NCBI GenBank assembly: GCA_934457415.1
Contig: CAKSHM010000006.1
Location: 62,001-126,000 of the forward strand
DNA from: an uncultured Eubacteriales bacterium
GTDB taxonomy: Bacteria > Bacillota > Clostridia > Oscillospirales > Acutalibacteraceae
Direction of reading: 5' to 3'
DNA: 64,000 bases
Shown: positions 1-7,896 of the stretch, in pieces
Numbering within the stretch: position 1 is the first letter of the stretch
How the letters are laid out: every line of letters starts with the position of its first letter
Notes under the pieces: generated by a model
Told to the model about the DNA's origin: nothing
Databases searched by the model: none
Seen by the model: the letters and a program-made list of their open reading frames with translations, nothing else
Program-made: the position numbers and the translations under genes

Positions 1-509
1 AAACCTTTGCCGCGCGTGGAAATATTAGCGGAAATTCCGTTCTCAAAAAGCAGACACTTAAATTCCTCGGCAAGCGCCCTTTCTCTTACGGGGAAATCCA
101 CCCTATAGCCCTTATCGGGGTCGCACAAATGGCCGCAGGCAAGAAAAGCTCCTCTTATAAAGCTTGCACAGCAGCAGTCTCTAACAAAGCTTTCCCTATT
201 TATTCTTCCCTCATATATTCCGAAATCCACCGAGGCTAAGACTTTGAGCCTGTCCGCCTCGGCGGGCACCTCAACCCTGTAGGTTGTCTTCACGCCGCCG
301 CCCTTATAAAGCGCGGTTTCTACCGAATAAACTTCCTTTAAAAGCCTTGCATAAAAGACGGCGGTATTTTCGTTTTCAGTCTGCATGCAAATCTTTTTTA
401 TTGAAAAAGACCGGCTAAAGAGCAAAAATCCGTAAACCAGCGGTTGTTTGCAGCATTCAGACGGTCTTATATGCGAAAGCTCGTTTTTTATGTCGGTATT
501 AAACGACAT
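1..509 (-). CDS. whiA: WhiA, N-terminal part (gene continues beyond window start)
   Basis: This is the 5' part of a minus-strand gene cut by the left window edge; about 169 codons are visible from the ATG at 509. The translation begins MSFNTDIKNELSHI and contains SFIRGAFLACGHLCDP followed by YRVDF, which matches the conserved WhiA region (FLRGAFL..G...DP...YHLE) of the LAGLIDADG-like N-terminal domain. The C-terminal helix-turn-helix domain lies outside the window. WhiA is a DNA-binding protein that affects cell division and chromosome segregation in Firmicutes. The ATG lies 2 nt after the rapZ stop, so the two are almost certainly cotranscribed. The family call is confident; nothing can be said about the missing C-terminus. 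Confidence 0.88.
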   Translation of the reverse strand, partial: MSFNTDIKNELSHIRPSECCKQPLVYGFLLFSRSFSIKKICMQTENENTAVFYARLLKEVYSVETALYKGGGVKTTYRVEVPAEADRLKVLASVDFGIYEGRINRESFVRDCCCASFIRGAFLACGHLCDPDKGYRVDFPVRERALAEEFKCLLFENGISANISTRGKG

Positions 510-511
510 AA

Positions 512-1375
512 TTATGCCCCCTTATAGATGTCTCTGTGCAAAGAAGAAGCTACATAACCGTTTTCGATAAGGTGCTTGTAAATAAGCTCCGCAAATGTTA
601 CGGATCTGTGCTTGCCGCCCGTACATCCAAAGGATATTACAAGCTGGCTTTTGCCCTCTTTTGAATAAAGCGGAAGAGAATAATCTATAAAGTCCTTTAT
701 TTTTTCAAAAAGCTTCCGGCTTTCCTCAAAGCCCATTACATAATCCCTGACCTCTTTGTCAAGACCTGTCTTATTCTTAAGGCTTTCGATATAAAAAGGA
801 TTGGGCAGACACCTTACATCAAGCACTATATCCGCGTCCTCGTCTATTCCGTATTTAAACCCGAAGGAACGGCACTGAATGTGCATTCCGTTTTTCGCGT
901 CGTTTAAAAAAATTTCGGTAAGCTGCTTTTTTAGCTGAGCAATAGACAGGTTTGTGGTATCAATAAGATAATCCGACTGAAATCTGAGCCTTTTAAGCAT
1001 TTCCCGCTCTGCCTTTACAGCGTCCGAAACGGAATAATTATCCTTTTCGCAAAGCGGATGCTTTCTTCTGTTTTCTTTAAATCTTCTTACTAAAACCTTA
1101 TCGTCACAGTCCAAGAAAAGGATTTTATAATTTACATTATCCTTTTTAAGAGCTTCAAGCACGCTCCCGATTTCCGCAAACATATCGCCTGTTCTTATAT
1201 CGGTGACGATTGCGATTTTTTCAAGCTCGTTATTTCCTCTTGCGGAAAGATTTATAAAAGCGGGAATTATCGCAGGCGGAATATTATCGACGCAATAAAA
1301 TCCCAAGTCCTCAAGAGTATTCGCCGCCTGAGTTTTTCCTGCTCCCGACATGCCTGTAACAATCAGCAGATTCAT
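512..1375 (-). CDS. rapZ: RNase adapter / nucleotide-binding protein RapZ (YvcJ)
   Basis: The 287-residue protein has the usual family length. It opens with MNLLIVTGMSGAGKTQ, where GMSGAGKT is the P-loop, and keeps the family-typical LEDLGFYCVDN and DVRCLPNP segments and, near the C-terminus, the FGCTGGKHRSV motif. In B. subtilis YvcJ is a GTPase/ATPase linked to competence. In E. coli RapZ delivers the GlmZ sRNA to RNase E, so it ties into amino-sugar synthesis. The gene abuts murB upstream (stop and start adjacent at 1375/1376) and whiA downstream. The common Firmicute order is rapZ-yvcK-whiA; here yvcK is missing from the middle. Its molecular role in Clostridia is inferred. Confidence 0.95.
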   Translation of the reverse strand: MNLLIVTGMSGAGKTQAANTLEDLGFYCVDNIPPAIIPAFINLSARGNNELEKIAIVTDIRTGDMFAEIGSVLEALKKDNVNYKILFLDCDDKVLVRRFKENRRKHPLCEKDNYSVSDAVKAEREMLKRLRFQSDYLIDTTNLSIAQLKKQLTEIFLNDAKNGMHIQCRSFGFKYGIDEDADIVLDVRCLPNPFYIESLKNKTGLDKEVRDYVMGFEESRKLFEKIKDFIDYSLPLYSKEGKSQLVISFGCTGGKHRSVTFAELIYKHLIENGYVASSLHRDIYKGA

Positions 1376-2293
1376 TTATCCTTCCTCTTTTCTTCCTATG
1401 AAAATAACCTCCGGTTCAAGCAAAACATTATCGTTTTTCAAAACCGTTTCTTTTATATCGCTGATAAGATTTTTAATATCTTCAGCCTTTGCATTGTCTT
1501 TATTTATTATAAAGCCTGCATGTTTTTCGCTGACCTGCGCGCCGCCGCACATTTTGCCCTTAAAGCCGTTTTTTTCTATAAGCGCGCCTGCAAAATAACC
1601 CTCAGGTCTTTTAAATGTGCTTCCCGCGCTCGGAAATTCAAGCGGCTGCTTTTGCTTTCTTCTTTCCATAAAACCGTTCATTTTTTCTTTGATCTCGGAT
1701 TTATCTCCCATTGAAAGCTCAAATTCGGCGCTTAGAACAATTAAACCTTTTTCTTTAAAAACGCTTGTTCTGTAGCCTAAAGCCATATCTTTTTTTAAGA
1801 GTGTCAAAGCATTTCCGTCTCGGTCTATGCAAAAACAGTTCTTAATTACATCGGAAATCTCGCCGCCGTAAGCCCCTGCATTCATAACCGTCGCTCCGCC
1901 TACGCTGCCCGGAATTCCGAAAGCAAATTCAAGCCCCGAAAGTCCTGCTTCAAGGGCAAAAATACAAAGCCTCATAAGCGATGCTCCGCATTCGCAAAAA
2001 ATCACATTTTCACTTTTTTGCTTAATTGCGTTCAACTTCGAAGTGTCGATAACAGCGCCTTCAATTCCAAGATCGGATACCAGAAGATTTGAGCCTTTTC
2101 CAATTACAAAAAAAGGAACATCAAACTCTTTGCAAAGCTTTATAAGTTTAACAAGCTCATCCGAAGAGGACGGATAAATATAAAAATCCGCCGCTCCTCC
2201 TATTTTAAAGCTTGTATGGGCGCTCATCTTTTCGTTTTGCTTTAATTCATATCCTTTTTTTTCAAGTTCTCTTAAAAACTCAGAATTTTTCAT
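1376..2293 (-). CDS. murB: UDP-N-acetylenolpyruvoylglucosamine reductase MurB
   Basis: MurB uses NADPH and FAD to reduce UDP-GlcNAc-enolpyruvate to UDP-MurNAc, the second committed cytoplasmic step of peptidoglycan precursor synthesis. The 305-residue protein has the FAD-binding signatures HTSFKIGGAADF (about residue 25), GKGSNLLVSD (about 65) and GIPGSVGGATVMNAGAYGGE (about 125). The C-terminal domain carries FPSAGSTFKRP, whose serine is the proton donor, and GAQVSEKHAGFI. It lacks the Tyr-loop insertion of type I enzymes and looks like the shorter type II form. It sits between glucokinase and rapZ in a tight minus-strand operon (2-nt gap to glucokinase). Confidence 0.97.
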   Translation of the reverse strand: MKNSEFLRELEKKGYELKQNEKMSAHTSFKIGGAADFYIYPSSSDELVKLIKLCKEFDVPFFVIGKGSNLLVSDLGIEGAVIDTSKLNAIKQKSENVIFCECGASLMRLCIFALEAGLSGLEFAFGIPGSVGGATVMNAGAYGGEISDVIKNCFCIDRDGNALTLLKKDMALGYRTSVFKEKGLIVLSAEFELSMGDKSEIKEKMNGFMERRKQKQPLEFPSAGSTFKRPEGYFAGALIEKNGFKGKMCGGAQVSEKHAGFIINKDNAKAEDIKNLISDIKETVLKNDNVLLEPEVIFIGRKEEG

Positions 2294-2295
2294 AC

Positions 2296-3252
2296 TTATT
2301 TATAGAGCCTGTCAAGGAAAGCCGCGCCGATAATTCCTGCGTCATTTCCGAGATCGGCCGCTTTAATAACGGTTTTTGCGGGGATACTTCTCGCATAATT
2401 TTCACCGTTTATTATTTCTCTTATCGGCGCAATAAGCGTTTCTCCCTCTTTTGAAATTCCGCCGCCTATGCATATAACATCAGGCTGAAATGTGTTTATG
2501 ATATTTGCAAGTCCTACCGCAACATAGCCTATATAATTATCGACAACCGCTTTTCCCGCCTCGTCCCCGTTTCTCATTGCGTTAAACGAGGTTTTTCCGC
2601 TTGCATTGTCAAGTCTGCCGTCGCAAAGCTGCCACATTGCACTTTCAGGAAATCTTATCATAGCCTGCTTTGTCTGTCTTATAAGAGCGGTAGCCGAAGC
2701 ATAAGCCTCATAACAGCCGAGTCTTCCGCAGGTGCATGCCTCACCGTTCATCTGAATAACGGTATGTCCCAGCTCTCCGCCGGCATAATTAGAGCCCGAA
2801 TAAAGCTTGCCGTCGATAATAATTCCTCCGCCTACGCCTGTTCCCAAGGTTACGGCTATAAAGTTTTTGGTGCCTCTGCCTGCGCCGGCGATATATTCGC
2901 CGTATGCCGCGGCATTTGCGTCGTTTTCAAGAAAAAGGTCAACTCCGAGCCTTTCTCTTAACATATCTCCGAGCGGAAGGTCATAAAATCCCAAATTATT
3001 CGAATAGGTGACAATTCCGGTTTGCGGATTTATAGACCCCGGTGTTCCTATTCCCACCGCCGCTATGTCCTTTATCTTAACGCCTGCGGCCTTTGCCGCT
3101 TCGATACTTACCGTTGCTATATCGTCAACTATTTCTTCCGATGGTCTGGGCAAATTAGTTTTAACCTTATGGGTTGCAATGATTTTATAATCCTCATCCA
3201 CAACGCCTGCAACTATATTAGTTCCGCCTAAATCAATTCCAAGTCTTAACAT
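2296..3252 (-). CDS. ROK-family glucokinase
   Basis: This 318-residue sugar kinase of the ROK family probably phosphorylates glucose to glucose 6-phosphate. The N-terminal ATP-binding motif LGIDLGGTNIVAGVVD is present, along with the catalytic-base segment LENDANAAAYGEY and the ROK zinc motif CTCGRLGCYEAYAS. IGGGISKEG and GAAFL close the second lobe. The ATG at 3252 has a good upstream purine-rich site. It follows hprK by 18 nt and precedes murB by 2 nt. Co-location with HPr kinase links sugar entry and carbon-catabolite signalling to wall precursor synthesis. Substrate specificity (glucose versus other hexoses) is inferred from the family. Confidence 0.92.
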   Translation of the reverse strand: MLRLGIDLGGTNIVAGVVDEDYKIIATHKVKTNLPRPSEEIVDDIATVSIEAAKAAGVKIKDIAAVGIGTPGSINPQTGIVTYSNNLGFYDLPLGDMLRERLGVDLFLENDANAAAYGEYIAGAGRGTKNFIAVTLGTGVGGGIIIDGKLYSGSNYAGGELGHTVIQMNGEACTCGRLGCYEAYASATALIRQTKQAMIRFPESAMWQLCDGRLDNASGKTSFNAMRNGDEAGKAVVDNYIGYVAVGLANIINTFQPDVICIGGGISKEGETLIAPIREIINGENYARSIPAKTVIKAADLGNDAGIIGAAFLDRLYK

Positions 3253-3270
3253 GTATTTTCCTCCGATAAA

Positions 3271-4215
3271 TCAGTTTTTGCTGTCTTTAAAATCGTCCGT
3301 CATTCCAAGCCTGCTTAAAAGGTCCTCTGCGGCATTATAGCCGAGCTTTTTCTGACGGTTGTTCATAGCGGCGATTTCGATAATTACCGCAAGGTTACGC
3401 CCGGGTCTTACAGGTACCGTAAGAGACGGAACCGTAAGTCCTAAAATTTCTGTTGACTGGTCCTCAAGTCCCATTCTGTCATAAACCTTATTTACATCCC
3501 ACGGCTCAAGATTTACTACCAAATCAATCTTCTCCGTAAGCTTTACTGCTCCTACACCGAATATTCTGCTCGCATTTATTATACCTATTCCGCGAAGCTC
3601 GATAAAATGACGGATATTTTCGGGAGCCGAGCCTACAAGCGATTTGCTTGATACCCTTCTTATTTCCACCGCGTCGTCCGCAATAAGACGGTGACCTCGC
3701 TTTACAAGCTCAATTGCCGTTTCGCTTTTTCCTACTCCGCTCTCGCCGAGCAGCAAAATTCCCTCGCCGTAAACCTCGACCAAAACTCCGTGTCTTGTAA
3801 TTCTCGGGGCGAGATTAAGGCTTAAAAAAGCGATAAGCGCCGCGGAAAAGCCCGAAGTGGTATCCTTAGTCCGAAGCAGCGGAACTCCGAATTCCTTTGC
3901 CTCTTCGATAAAATATTCAGGCATATCAAGTTCTCTTGAAAGCACGACCGCTACCGGCTTTCTTGAGAAAAATTCCTTTGCCCTGCCAATAGCCTTTTCA
4001 GGCACAAAGCATTCTATAAAGCTCATTTCGCTCAGACCGAAGATCTGAATACGGTCCGCGTCAAAATAATTGAAAAATCCCGCTATCTGAAGTCCCGGAC
4101 GGTTGATTTCGGTGCTTGATACCAATATGTTTTCCGGATTGTCGGGAAGATAAAACTCTTCAAGACCGAATTCATCAATAATTTTTTTCAGAGATACGGT
4201 ATAATTTGTCTTCAT
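3271..4215 (-). CDS. hprK: HPr kinase/phosphorylase
   Basis: This bifunctional sensor phosphorylates or dephosphorylates Ser46 of HPr and so sets carbon catabolite control. It has the N-terminal substrate-like domain (about residues 1-130) and a C-terminal kinase domain with the P-loop GESGVGKSE, followed by the HprK signature LIADDAVEI, and later ELRGIGIINASRIFG. Residues near the C-terminus (VPVRPGRNLAVIIE) match the family. I chose the ATG at 4215 because GGGAG lies 7 nt upstream; an in-frame GTG at 4221 would leave almost no spacing. The protein is then 314 residues, the usual length. It is first in a minus-strand operon with glucokinase, murB, rapZ and whiA. Confidence 0.96.
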   Translation of the reverse strand: MKTNYTVSLKKIIDEFGLEEFYLPDNPENILVSSTEINRPGLQIAGFFNYFDADRIQIFGLSEMSFIECFVPEKAIGRAKEFFSRKPVAVVLSRELDMPEYFIEEAKEFGVPLLRTKDTTSGFSAALIAFLSLNLAPRITRHGVLVEVYGEGILLLGESGVGKSETAIELVKRGHRLIADDAVEIRRVSSKSLVGSAPENIRHFIELRGIGIINASRIFGVGAVKLTEKIDLVVNLEPWDVNKVYDRMGLEDQSTEILGLTVPSLTVPVRPGRNLAVIIEIAAMNNRQKKLGYNAAEDLLSRLGMTDDFKDSKN

Positions 4216-4301
4216 ACGCACGCTCCCATATATATTTTAAATTTATTATACTATACTTTTCCTTAATTTGGAATGATTTTTTTAAAAATTATTATTTTTC
4301 C

Positions 4302-4330
4302 TTGATATAAGGAAGGTTTGAATGTATAAT
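4302..4330 (+). promoter_or_regulatory. Sigma-A type promoter of ychF
   Basis: TTGATA at 4302-4307 and TATAAT at 4325-4330 are separated by exactly 17 nt. Transcription would start near 4337, about 27 nt before the ychF ATG. This also argues against upstream in-frame starts for ychF, which would lie inside the promoter. The opposite strand has TATAAT at 4250-4245 as a plausible -10 for hprK, but no convincing -35 partner. Confidence 0.75.
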
Positions 4331-4363
4331 TATATTGATTTATTGTATTTTGGAGGCATATAT

Positions 4364-5467
4364 ATGAAACTCGGAATGGTAGGACTTCCGAATGTCGGAA
4401 AGTCAACCCTATTCAATGCTATAACGAATGCCGGAGCGCAGTCGGCTAACTATCCTTTCTGCACCATAGAGCCTAATGTCGGTGTTGTAAGCGTTCCCGA
4501 CGAAAGACTTGAGAAATTAAAGGAAATTTATAATCCCGACAAGTTTACGCCGGCTGTAATAGAATTTGTTGACATTGCAGGTCTTGTTAAGGGCGCCTCA
4601 AAGGGCGAGGGACTCGGAAACAAATTTTTAAGCAATATAAGAGAGGTCGACGCGATTGTTCATGTTGTCCGCTGCTTTGAAAGCAGCGACATAATTCATG
4701 TTGATGGCTCCGTTGATCCTGCAAGGGATATTGAAACCATAAATTTAGAGCTTATTTTTTCGGATATGGAAATCGTTGCAAGAAGGATTGACAAGGCACA
4801 GAAGGCGGCTAAGGGCGATAAATCGGCTTTAAAAGAGGTCGATTTCTTAAAGAGGCTTAATTCCCATCTTGAATCGGGACTTCCCGCGCGCTCTATGGAG
4901 ACTGAGGACGATACTGAATACGAAATTCTCCATTCTACCGCTCTTCTTTCCTTAAAGCCTGTTATATATGCGTGCAATATGAGCGAAGAGGACTTTACAT
5001 CGGGAATTGAGGATAATAAAAACTATCTTACGGTAAAAGAAATCGCCGAGCGTGAAAAGGCGGAAATTCTCCCGATATGCGCATCCCTCGAAGCCGAGAT
5101 TTCAGAGCTTTCGGACGAGGAAAAAATGATGTTCTTAGAGGAAATCGGACTTGAAAGATCGGGACTTGACCGAATGATTCAAAAATGCTACCGCCTCTTA
5201 GGTCTTATTTCCTATCTTACGGCAGGAAAGCCGGAAGTCAGGGCATGGACCATAACGAAAGGCACGAAAGCGCCTCAGGCGGCAGGAAAGATTCATTCCG
5301 ATTTTGAGCGCGGATTTATCAGGGCAGAGGTTATAGCATATAACGATTTTATAGACAAATGCGGCGGGAATATGGTTACCGCAAAGGAAAAGGGCTTAGT
5401 AAGAAGCGAGGGCAAGGACTACGTCATGAACGACGGAGATATCGTCCTTTTCAGGTTTAATGTTTGA
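4364..5467 (+). CDS. ychF: Redox-regulated ATPase YchF (Obg-family, ribosome-binding)
   Basis: YchF is a universal translation-factor-related P-loop ATPase that binds ribosomes. The 367-residue protein starts MKLGMVGLPNVGKSTLFN (G1 motif), then has NYPFCTIEPNVG (switch I), DIAGLVKGASKGEGLGNKFL (G3) and ACNMSE in place of NKxD, the change that gives ATP over GTP preference. The C-terminal TGS domain carries AWTITKGTKAPQAAGKIHSDFERGFI. The start at 4364 is set by GGAGG at 4352-4356, 7 nt upstream, and by the promoter whose -10 lies at 4325-4330. It is followed after 27 nt by a racemase gene. Confidence 0.97.
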   Translation: MKLGMVGLPNVGKSTLFNAITNAGAQSANYPFCTIEPNVGVVSVPDERLEKLKEIYNPDKFTPAVIEFVDIAGLVKGASKGEGLGNKFLSNIREVDAIVHVVRCFESSDIIHVDGSVDPARDIETINLELIFSDMEIVARRIDKAQKAAKGDKSALKEVDFLKRLNSHLESGLPARSMETEDDTEYEILHSTALLSLKPVIYACNMSEEDFTSGIEDNKNYLTVKEIAEREKAEILPICASLEAEISELSDEEKMMFLEEIGLERSGLDRMIQKCYRLLGLISYLTAGKPEVRAWTITKGTKAPQAAGKIHSDFERGFIRAEVIAYNDFIDKCGGNMVTAKEKGLVRSEGKDYVMNDGDIVLFRFNV

Positions 5468-5494
5468 TATTCTTAATTTTCGGAGGGACAGGCT

Positions 5495-6661
5495 ATGCTG
5501 CGAAAGACCTATGCTGAAATAAATGAAGAAACCCTTAAAAGCAACATTAAAAATATAAAGCAGAATTACGGCGGATATAAATATTATTTCGGCGTTGTCA
5601 AGGGCAATGCCTACGGGCACGGCTTTCACACCGTAAACGCACTGATTGAGGGCGGAATAAATTATCTTGCCGTTGCTACGCCCGACGAGGCTTTAAAAGT
5701 AAGAGAATTCAACGGCGAGATACCCGTTTTATGCTTGGAGCCTGCAGATTTTTCGGCAATAAATGCCTTGCTTGACCATAAAATCACCTTGACGGTCGAC
5801 AGCTTAAATACATTAGACGCTGTTTTAAAGGCTGAAAAAAGTAAAAATATAAAGCTTCACATTAAAATCGACAGCGGAATGAACCGTCTCGGCTTTAAAG
5901 ACCCGAACGAACTGAAAGAAGCCTTTAAAGCAATTAAGGAAAACGGAAACATTACCCTTGAAGGAATTTTTACACATCTTGCAACCTCAGGGCTAAACGA
6001 TTCTTATTATGACCGGCAGATAGATAATTTTTACGGCATAATAAATATTGCAGGGATTGACTTAAACGAAATACCCATAATTCACATTGACCGCTCGCTT
6101 ACATTGGTTCATCACAAAAAACAGCCGTTTGTAAACGGCGTGAGACTCGGTATCTGTATGTACGGATTTTCCCAAAGCCTTAACGAACCGACGGGACTTA
6201 GAAAAATCAAGAGGGATTTTTATGTTAAAAAGTCGGGCATAAGCGATGTTATATTCAAAAACCAATTAGATGTTAAAACCGCTATGTCGCTGTATTCCGA
6301 GGTTATTGCCGTAAAGAAGGTAAAAAAAGGCGAATTCGCAGGCTACGGTGCCGAATATGTTTTCGAAGAGGACGGCTATGCCGCGACCTTGGCGATAGGC
6401 TATTATGACGGAATACCCGACGGACTTAAAACCGTCAATATAAACGGAAAGAATTACAGAATAATCGGCGAGCATTGCATGGATATGATAAGCATTAAGG
6501 CGGACGCAGACGTCAAAACGGGAGACAAAGCCGAGATCTTCGGAGACAAGGTTTCCGTTAAATCAGCGGCGGCGCAGAGCGGTATAAGCTCCTACAAACT
6601 TTTATGCTCGGTATCTTCAAGAGTGCCGAGGGTTTACGGCGAGGAAGAATTATATATTTAA
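5495..6661 (+). CDS. Alanine racemase-fold PLP enzyme (divergent paralogue)
   Basis: This 388-residue enzyme belongs to the fold-III PLP racemase family (N-terminal barrel, C-terminal beta domain). The PLP lysine is in FGVVKGNAYGHG (about residue 36), DSGMNRLGF holds the arginine that follows the carbamylated-lysine region, and VRLGICMYGF keeps the arginine near the pyridine nitrogen. The second catalytic tyrosine is probably in FAGYGAEY, with CMDMISI giving the Met-Asp pair. It differs from canonical Alr in GYYDGIP (usual GYADGYP) and in a longer mid-region. SD GGAGGG lies upstream. It heads a run of genes for an ATP-grasp ligase, AsnB, flippase and a second Alr. It could make D-Ala or another D-amino acid; the substrate cannot be read from sequence. 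Confidence 0.82.
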   Translation: MLRKTYAEINEETLKSNIKNIKQNYGGYKYYFGVVKGNAYGHGFHTVNALIEGGINYLAVATPDEALKVREFNGEIPVLCLEPADFSAINALLDHKITLTVDSLNTLDAVLKAEKSKNIKLHIKIDSGMNRLGFKDPNELKEAFKAIKENGNITLEGIFTHLATSGLNDSYYDRQIDNFYGIINIAGIDLNEIPIIHIDRSLTLVHHKKQPFVNGVRLGICMYGFSQSLNEPTGLRKIKRDFYVKKSGISDVIFKNQLDVKTAMSLYSEVIAVKKVKKGEFAGYGAEYVFEEDGYAATLAIGYYDGIPDGLKTVNINGKNYRIIGEHCMDMISIKADADVKTGDKAEIFGDKVSVKSAAAQSGISSYKLLCSVSSRVPRVYGEEELYI

Positions 6662-6673
6662 AAGAGGTCGGCT

Positions 6674-7894
6674 ATGGAATTTGATATACTTATTATCGGC
6701 ACCGATGCAAACGCATATTATATGGCGCGGTGCTATTATGAAAAATACGGTAAAAAAGCCGTTTTGCTCGGTCACTCTCCTCTTCCCTACACCACCTACA
6801 CCGATATCCTGACCGTCAAATATGATAAAAGCATCTGGGCAGAGGAAGGCTTTTTAAAAGCACTTACCGAGTATAAAAAGACCTCTCCCGACAAAAAAAT
6901 AATCCTTATAAGCTCTAACGAGACCTATGCGGAATTTATTTCTAAGAACAAAGAAAAGCTTAACTCGTTAGGTTATGTTTTCAATTATCCCGATATCGGG
7001 CTTTTACATTCGTTTATGTACAAAGAGTCCTTTTACAAGAGTTATGAAAACAGCATTTTAAATCTTCCTAAAACCGAATACTTTGATTGTTCGAGGGACG
7101 ACAAATTATGCGGCGGCTTTACCTATCCCGTTATTCTAAAGCCGAGCAATGTTATTGAGTATAATCATTTATCCTTTGCGGGGAAAAATAAGATTTATAA
7201 GATAAATTCAAAAGAAGAGCTTGAAAGCACCGTTTCACTTATAAAAAACAGCGGATATTCGGACAGGCTTATTATTCAGGATTTTATCCCGGGTGACGAC
7301 AGCTGCCTCTTTGACGCTGTAGCCTACTGCTCCTCAGATAAGAAATTAAGGCTTCTTTCCTTTGCTCAGATAGGACTTCAGGAGCATACGAAAAATATGG
7401 TCGGCAATGCGGCTGTTTTAATAAACGGCTACAATCAGTTCGGCAACACCGCGCAGATATGCGGGGAATTAAAAAGCTTCCTCGAGGATGTCGGATACAC
7501 AGGCTTTGCAGAATTCGATTTGAAGTATGATAAGCGCGACGGCAAATTCAAGGTGCTTGAAATAAATGCAAGGCAAGGCAGGAGCAGTTATTATATTGAC
7601 GCTTTAGGCTATAATCCGATTGAAATTTTAAAAGAGGATTTAATTGATAACAAACCGAAAAGCTACGGACTTATAAAGGAAGAAATTCTTCTGTCATTCG
7701 TTCCGCGCGGTATTATAAAAAAATACATTGTAAATAAAGAGTACGCAAAAAAAGCGCTTACCCTTTGGAAAAAGGGACATGTAAATCCCCTGTATTTTAA
7801 AGAGGACAAAAACTTTAAGCGAAAGCTTTATCTTATTAAAAAAGCTCTCAGATATTATAAAGAGTATAAACACGGATACTGGAAGGTTGATTGA
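6674..7894 (+). CDS. ATP-grasp ligase, D-aspartate ligase (Aslfm/AslA) type
   Basis: The 406-residue protein resembles the D-aspartate ligases of Enterococcus faecium and Lactococcus, which attach D-Asp to the lysine of UDP-MurNAc-pentapeptide to form the cross-bridge. The N-terminal part FDILIIGTDANAYYMARCYYEKYG matches the start of that family (ILLGSD.N.Y.MAR....YG). The ATP-grasp core spans roughly residues 110-330, with PVILKPSN and the metal-binding segment FKVLEINARQGRSSYY, close to the EIN.RQGRSNYY of known enzymes. The C-terminal tail of about 70 residues is lysine- and tyrosine-rich. No signal peptide is seen, so it is cytoplasmic. It lies 12 nt after the racemase and 2 nt before asnB. 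The acceptor and amino acid are inferred. Confidence 0.72.
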   Translation: MEFDILIIGTDANAYYMARCYYEKYGKKAVLLGHSPLPYTTYTDILTVKYDKSIWAEEGFLKALTEYKKTSPDKKIILISSNETYAEFISKNKEKLNSLGYVFNYPDIGLLHSFMYKESFYKSYENSILNLPKTEYFDCSRDDKLCGGFTYPVILKPSNVIEYNHLSFAGKNKIYKINSKEELESTVSLIKNSGYSDRLIIQDFIPGDDSCLFDAVAYCSSDKKLRLLSFAQIGLQEHTKNMVGNAAVLINGYNQFGNTAQICGELKSFLEDVGYTGFAEFDLKYDKRDGKFKVLEINARQGRSSYYIDALGYNPIEILKEDLIDNKPKSYGLIKEEILLSFVPRGIIKKYIVNKEYAKKALTLWKKGHVNPLYFKEDKNFKRKLYLIKKALRYYKEYKHGYWKVD

Positions 7895-7896
7895 AT

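Noticed and set aside
4322..4363. Upstream in-frame start for ychF adding 14 residues
   Set aside because: The added codons overlap the -10 box of the promoter and lack a ribosome site; homologues begin at MKLGMVGLPNVG.
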